From Mytilus galloprovincialis (lineage: Eukaryota > Mollusca > Bivalvia > Mytilida > Mytilidae), in contig NC_134839.1 of the NCBI RefSeq assembly GCF_965363235.1, forward strand, positions 92,399,743 through 92,463,742: a stretch of DNA of 64,000 nucleotides. The letters run 5' to 3'. Numbering within the stretch: position 1 is the stretch's first letter; each line of letters opens with the position of its first letter. Shown here one piece after another: positions 60,803 through 64,000 of the stretch. The notes below the pieces were generated by a model that did no database searches, was not told where the DNA came from, and saw only the letters and a list, made by a program, of their open reading frames with translations. The position numbers and the translations under genes are program-made.

Positions 60803-61188
60803 AAAAAATGAAAAACAACACGTTTAATAATTTATTGCGTCCGAAGCGCTTTTCTGGATTTACCTTCATCAGGAACGCTGAAAGTTAAACATTTTTGTTC
60901 GAAGATAGATAAGTACCCAAAATCGTTGAAGAGCTATATGTGAAAAATACATAAAATAAATAGCCAAATTCATCTAAAGCCAACTTTGCCTGAGGGAGTT
61001 GAAACCTTAGTTTTATAAAAATTTCAAAATTTATAAACGGACAATTTTAGTAAAGTTTGTTGAATCATGTCAGTACCGAAGCACTGACTACTGAGCTGAT
61101 GATACCCTCGGGGACTGATAGTCCACCAGCAGATGTATCGACCCAATGATGTAAAAAATGGAAAACAACACGTTTAATAATTTATCGC
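60803..61188. repeat. Repeat G copy flanked by 36-bp direct repeats
   Basis: Direct repeats 60803-60838 and 61153-61188 share AAACAACACGTTTAATAATT (two mismatches in 36). They enclose repeat G (TCTGGATTTACCTTCATCAG; also at 16185-16420), whose right part ends like repeat E (TGATGATACCCTCGG, GTCCACCAGCAG). Confidence 0.75.
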
Positions 61189-62879
61189 AATAATTTTTCA
61201 GCATTTTCAGAACGAAACTTTGTGTCTAAAGTCTTTTGTTGTTGTTTTTTTTTATGTAAATCTCATGAGACAAGCATTTATTTTCAATTGGCTTTTATAG
61301 TTTTTTCTTATGTTTTACTATTTAAATTTTTGTCATACGTTAAGTAGAGGATTTTGCGCTCACACGCATGTTAATGGAAGAAATGAACGAATGCATAAAT
61401 AAAAAAAACCCTTGTATACCAAACAGACCAGACACATGTTTTGTCCAGATGTGAAAAAAGCACACATGATCATAAACCAGTTGCGGATTCAGGAAGAAGC
61501 ACACATATGTGGAGCTACTTATATGGTTAATGCACGTACTTTTAACAAGTCTCTCTCTTACGTTGTCTTGTCGGTGCCTCCGACCAAATCCTGGGTCCGT
61601 ACCTGTAAGCTAGTGACACATTTACAGTTATCATTTGGATTTATGCTTAAAGTGAATCTATGAAAATCAATGAAAAATGCCAAGATGTTATCGAATCATA
61701 AAATCACTGGACAAAACAACCAAGTAATGGCAAATAGAAAACTCACACATGCAACATTGATTGATTGAATGAAAAATCAGATAAAACAAATTCGTAACCA
61801 ACAACTAACAAAATGGAGGTCACATATATTTATTGTTGTTTCTTTGGAATTAAGTCTCGTACATGAGTTTTTCACTTCTTCCTCATATAGGAAAATGATC
61901 GAATTCAAAATTGACCGCTGTTTACAGTGAAAATATTGACAAGCTTGATTGTAAAAGACTATGCTATAGAAAAAACTTTTTTTTTTTAATTTTGTCTGCT
62001 AAAGCTATGAGACAGTGTTTTTCATATCTGAACATGTACTCTTTATAACTGACAATGGGGAAGGGAGTTTAACTTCCTTGACAACACATGTTGGTCTAGT
62101 AATGGTCGATACTCTTAATGACATAGCTGTATTTAATCTATTCTTAAAAAGAAGAGTATAAGTAGATGTTCAAAGGAACCCATAGTGCTCGCCTAACATT
62201 TTTGTACAAATTTGATATAATGCTATCTCATTTTCTACATTATCTAGCAACAAGAAACATGTGGATAACAATCATCATTCAAGGACAATAAAACACATTT
62301 CTGGAGTCAAATCAGGATATATTTTCTTATTTCTAGATTGCATTTTGCTGTTCATGTATGATATTTTAAAATGTTATCTCTACTTTACGTTCAGCAAAAA
62401 AATAAAAGGCATGAACTTGACATTCAATGGCGTCTATCTGGCTTATTTGTATATCTGTTTTGCTGTTTTGGGGTTTCTTCAAAAAAGCAAAATTGCCTTT
62501 GTGTCAGATTAGCACACATGTTATCAACATGATTAGTAAAGTAAAATGTGTATTTTACGGAAACTAATTTTAAAGTAAAATCAGATAAACTCTAAATAGC
62601 AAAAATATTCAGCAATATTAGATCTGTACATTTTTTTTTTTATCCCTTTTTTTATTTATCAATACGTGACTCGGCCATAATCATCAGTCGACATTTTTAT
62701 AAAAGTCAACAGATGACGGAGGACCAGTAATGAATAATCACAACGGAGAATTTTGAAAGTTAAAACAAAGTCCAAAAATACTAGTGTTTCATCAAAATGA
62801 AAAAAATGAATGAGAAAATCTATTTCTTCTTTCTTTTATCCCTTCACTCTAAAACAAATAATGATCTCATTTTCTTCTA
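61189..62879. other. Non-coding sequence
   Basis: Frames at 61412-61663 and 62261-62512 show no recognisable domain, although the second is hydrophobic. I do not call genes here. Confidence 0.35.
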
Positions 62880-62883
62880 TTAA

Positions 62884-63474
62884 GGTGGTATGGGAGTCTA
62901 AAATAAAAATGATAGAATTTGTTCATACTTTGCCAAAACGTTGTATCTATTGATACATGTTGAAAAATATAATAAAAATGATAGGTCACCGCGCATTTTC
63001 TCAAGCTACAGGACGGGACAAAATGGCACATTTTGTATGGATTATACAGGAAAAAACACCATTTTGTGATTAGAAACTAAACAAAATGATAGAACTGTTA
63101 AATACTTCAGGAAAAGATAGCTTTCAGACACTGCTTTGAGAATATCAAAAGAAAAGATAGGGTCACCTTACTTTTTTCCGGCTAAAATACAAAATAGGAA
63201 AATTCCATACAGAATCCTTCAGAAAGTGCACTTTTTTTAGAGTTACCTCCCCTTAAAATGCCAATTTAAAAAAAATAAAAACAACCAAAAATAATAAACA
63301 TTTGCAAAAATATCAATATTTAGAAGTTATATTCTTATAAATTGGTACATTTAAATGAAAATGTACATTAAACATCTGCATTCCTGCATCAAATTTTGCT
63401 AACTTGATGGAAAATCTGGACCTTTGATTCTCTGTTTTTTACAATCCAAGATGGAGGAAGACACCCATACCACC
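62884..63474. mobile_element. MITE with TTAA target duplication (piggyBac-type)
   Basis: Ends GGTGGTATGGGAGTC and GACACCCATACCACC are inverted (one mismatch in 15). TTAA lies on both sides (62880-62883, 63475-63478). 591 bp, no transposase. TTAA insertion is the mark of the piggyBac superfamily, but the end sequence itself does not prove it. Confidence 0.8.
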
Positions 63475-63554
63475 TTAAATTGAGATTCCGTTTTCTTTTT
63501 CATGTGATGCTTATAAATAAATCTTGAACAAGCATTCATTCATTCATATAGTAT

Positions 63555-63560
63555 TTTATT
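63555..63560 (-). terminator. Poly(A) signal of the VWC gene at 63638
   Basis: AATAAA on the minus strand, 78 bp after the stop codon. Confidence 0.65.
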
Positions 63561-63637
63561 GAAAGTGAAACAAGGTGAAACATTTTAATGCAAATTCATG
63601 CAGTCATAATGTCTTGTCAATTATAACATAAATAAAA

Positions 63638-63925
63638 TCACTGATCAGTTGGAAGACAAGATGGACAACATTGTCCGTCCAGATATGTCAGTTGGAGGCC
63701 GTCATCACAACTCCATGTCGGACAGTCTACAGTGTTACATCCGGCTTCCTTAGTGTCTTGATAGCACCAACAAAAGAGGCAGGGGTTCAGCCAAACTGTA
63801 TCACCATATTTAATCTCAACTTCTTTACCTTCGAATTTCGTTGAGCATGTTGCTTCTTCGGAACTTACCAGATTCAAGTAAGTGAAGGTTACAGCAAGGG
63901 TAAACAAAATAATCTTCATAGCCAT
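63638..63925 (-). CDS. Secreted single-VWC-domain protein (paralog of 50307-50594)
   Basis: 95 residues. The signal peptide MAMKIILFTLAVTFTYLNLVSS is followed by a ten-cysteine VWC domain at the same positions as in the 50307 copy (27, 49, 52, 54, 63, 68, 73, 86, 87, 90). WLNPCLFCWCY, AGCNTVDC and the end CCPSCLPTDQ are unchanged. Differences cluster in the signal peptide and residues 23-39. The acceptor TTGTTTTTTAG ends 2 nt before the ATG, so a 5' non-coding exon must lie beyond the window edge. The TTAA MITE stops about 160 bp after the stop codon. Presumed secreted; function not known. Confidence 0.87.
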   Translation of the reverse strand: MAMKIILFTLAVTFTYLNLVSSEEATCSTKFEGKEVEIKYGDTVWLNPCLFCWCYQDTKEAGCNTVDCPTWSCDDGLQLTYLDGQCCPSCLPTDQ

Positions 63926-64000
63926 TTCTAAAAAACAAAAACAAAATAATGATAGAATAGTATTAGGTCTTATAACCCAGTATTCAATACGTATACTAAT

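Noticed and set aside
61412-62512. Two 83-codon frames, one hydrophobic
   Set aside because: No signal peptide of normal form, no family resemblance and no gene context.

Overview
The window looks like a marine bivalve nuclear genome, most likely a mussel (Mytilus-type). It is AT-rich, with small exons bounded by GT-AG introns, few genes and very dense interspersed repeats. Several repeat families recur many times in both orientations, and I recognise them as typical of mussel DNA. No RNA gene, CRISPR array or prokaryotic feature is supported.

Host genes. (1) 618-6534 (+) holds the last seven exons of a class B (secretin-type) G-protein-coupled receptor, closest by eye to the PTH-receptor group; the hormone-binding exons and TM1-2 lie before the window. 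(2) About 34943-40601 (+) is a small secreted cysteine-rich gene with a signal-peptide exon, a VWC-like exon and two last exons of the same splice phase, which would give two alternative C-termini. (3) 42789-43082, 50307-50594 and 63638-63925 (all -) are three genes for ~95-residue secreted single-VWC-domain proteins with ten cysteines; the last two are close paralogs (about 78% identical by hand count). All three, and the plus-strand gene, have a splice acceptor 2-8 nt before the ATG, so the four form one local family of secreted VWC-type proteins.

Mobile DNA fills most of the rest. A young BEL/Pao-type LTR element (30136-32926) carries only gag and protease parts and sits inside a Helitron-like repeat (30103-34153). 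A Ty3/gypsy-type element (52941-59631) has gag, protease, RT, RNase H and integrase parts and about two breaks in pol. A decayed Tc1-like transposon with matching ends (48988-50261) lies just behind one VWC gene. Five non-autonomous elements with inverted ends can be delimited (10881-11311, 17562-18227, 47878-48327, 62884-63474, and the fold-back 43254-43410). Short reverse-transcriptase C-termini (3404-3487, 9504-9653, 40953-41466, 46790-46960, 48436-48563) run straight into two of the commonest dispersed repeats, which identifies those repeats as 3' tails of RT elements.

Layout: 1-7 kb receptor gene with repeat-filled introns; 7-11.3 kb repeats; 11.9-19.3 kb an old tandem duplication of about 4 kb, without genes; 19.3-30 kb non-coding DNA with repeat tails and a tyrosine-recombinase fossil; 30-34 kb nested elements; 34.9-40.6 kb secreted gene; 41-50 kb RT remnants, a VWC gene and DNA transposons; 50.3-52.8 kb VWC gene with a repeat-rich 5' intron; 53-59.6 kb gypsy element; 60-64 kb repeats and the last VWC gene.
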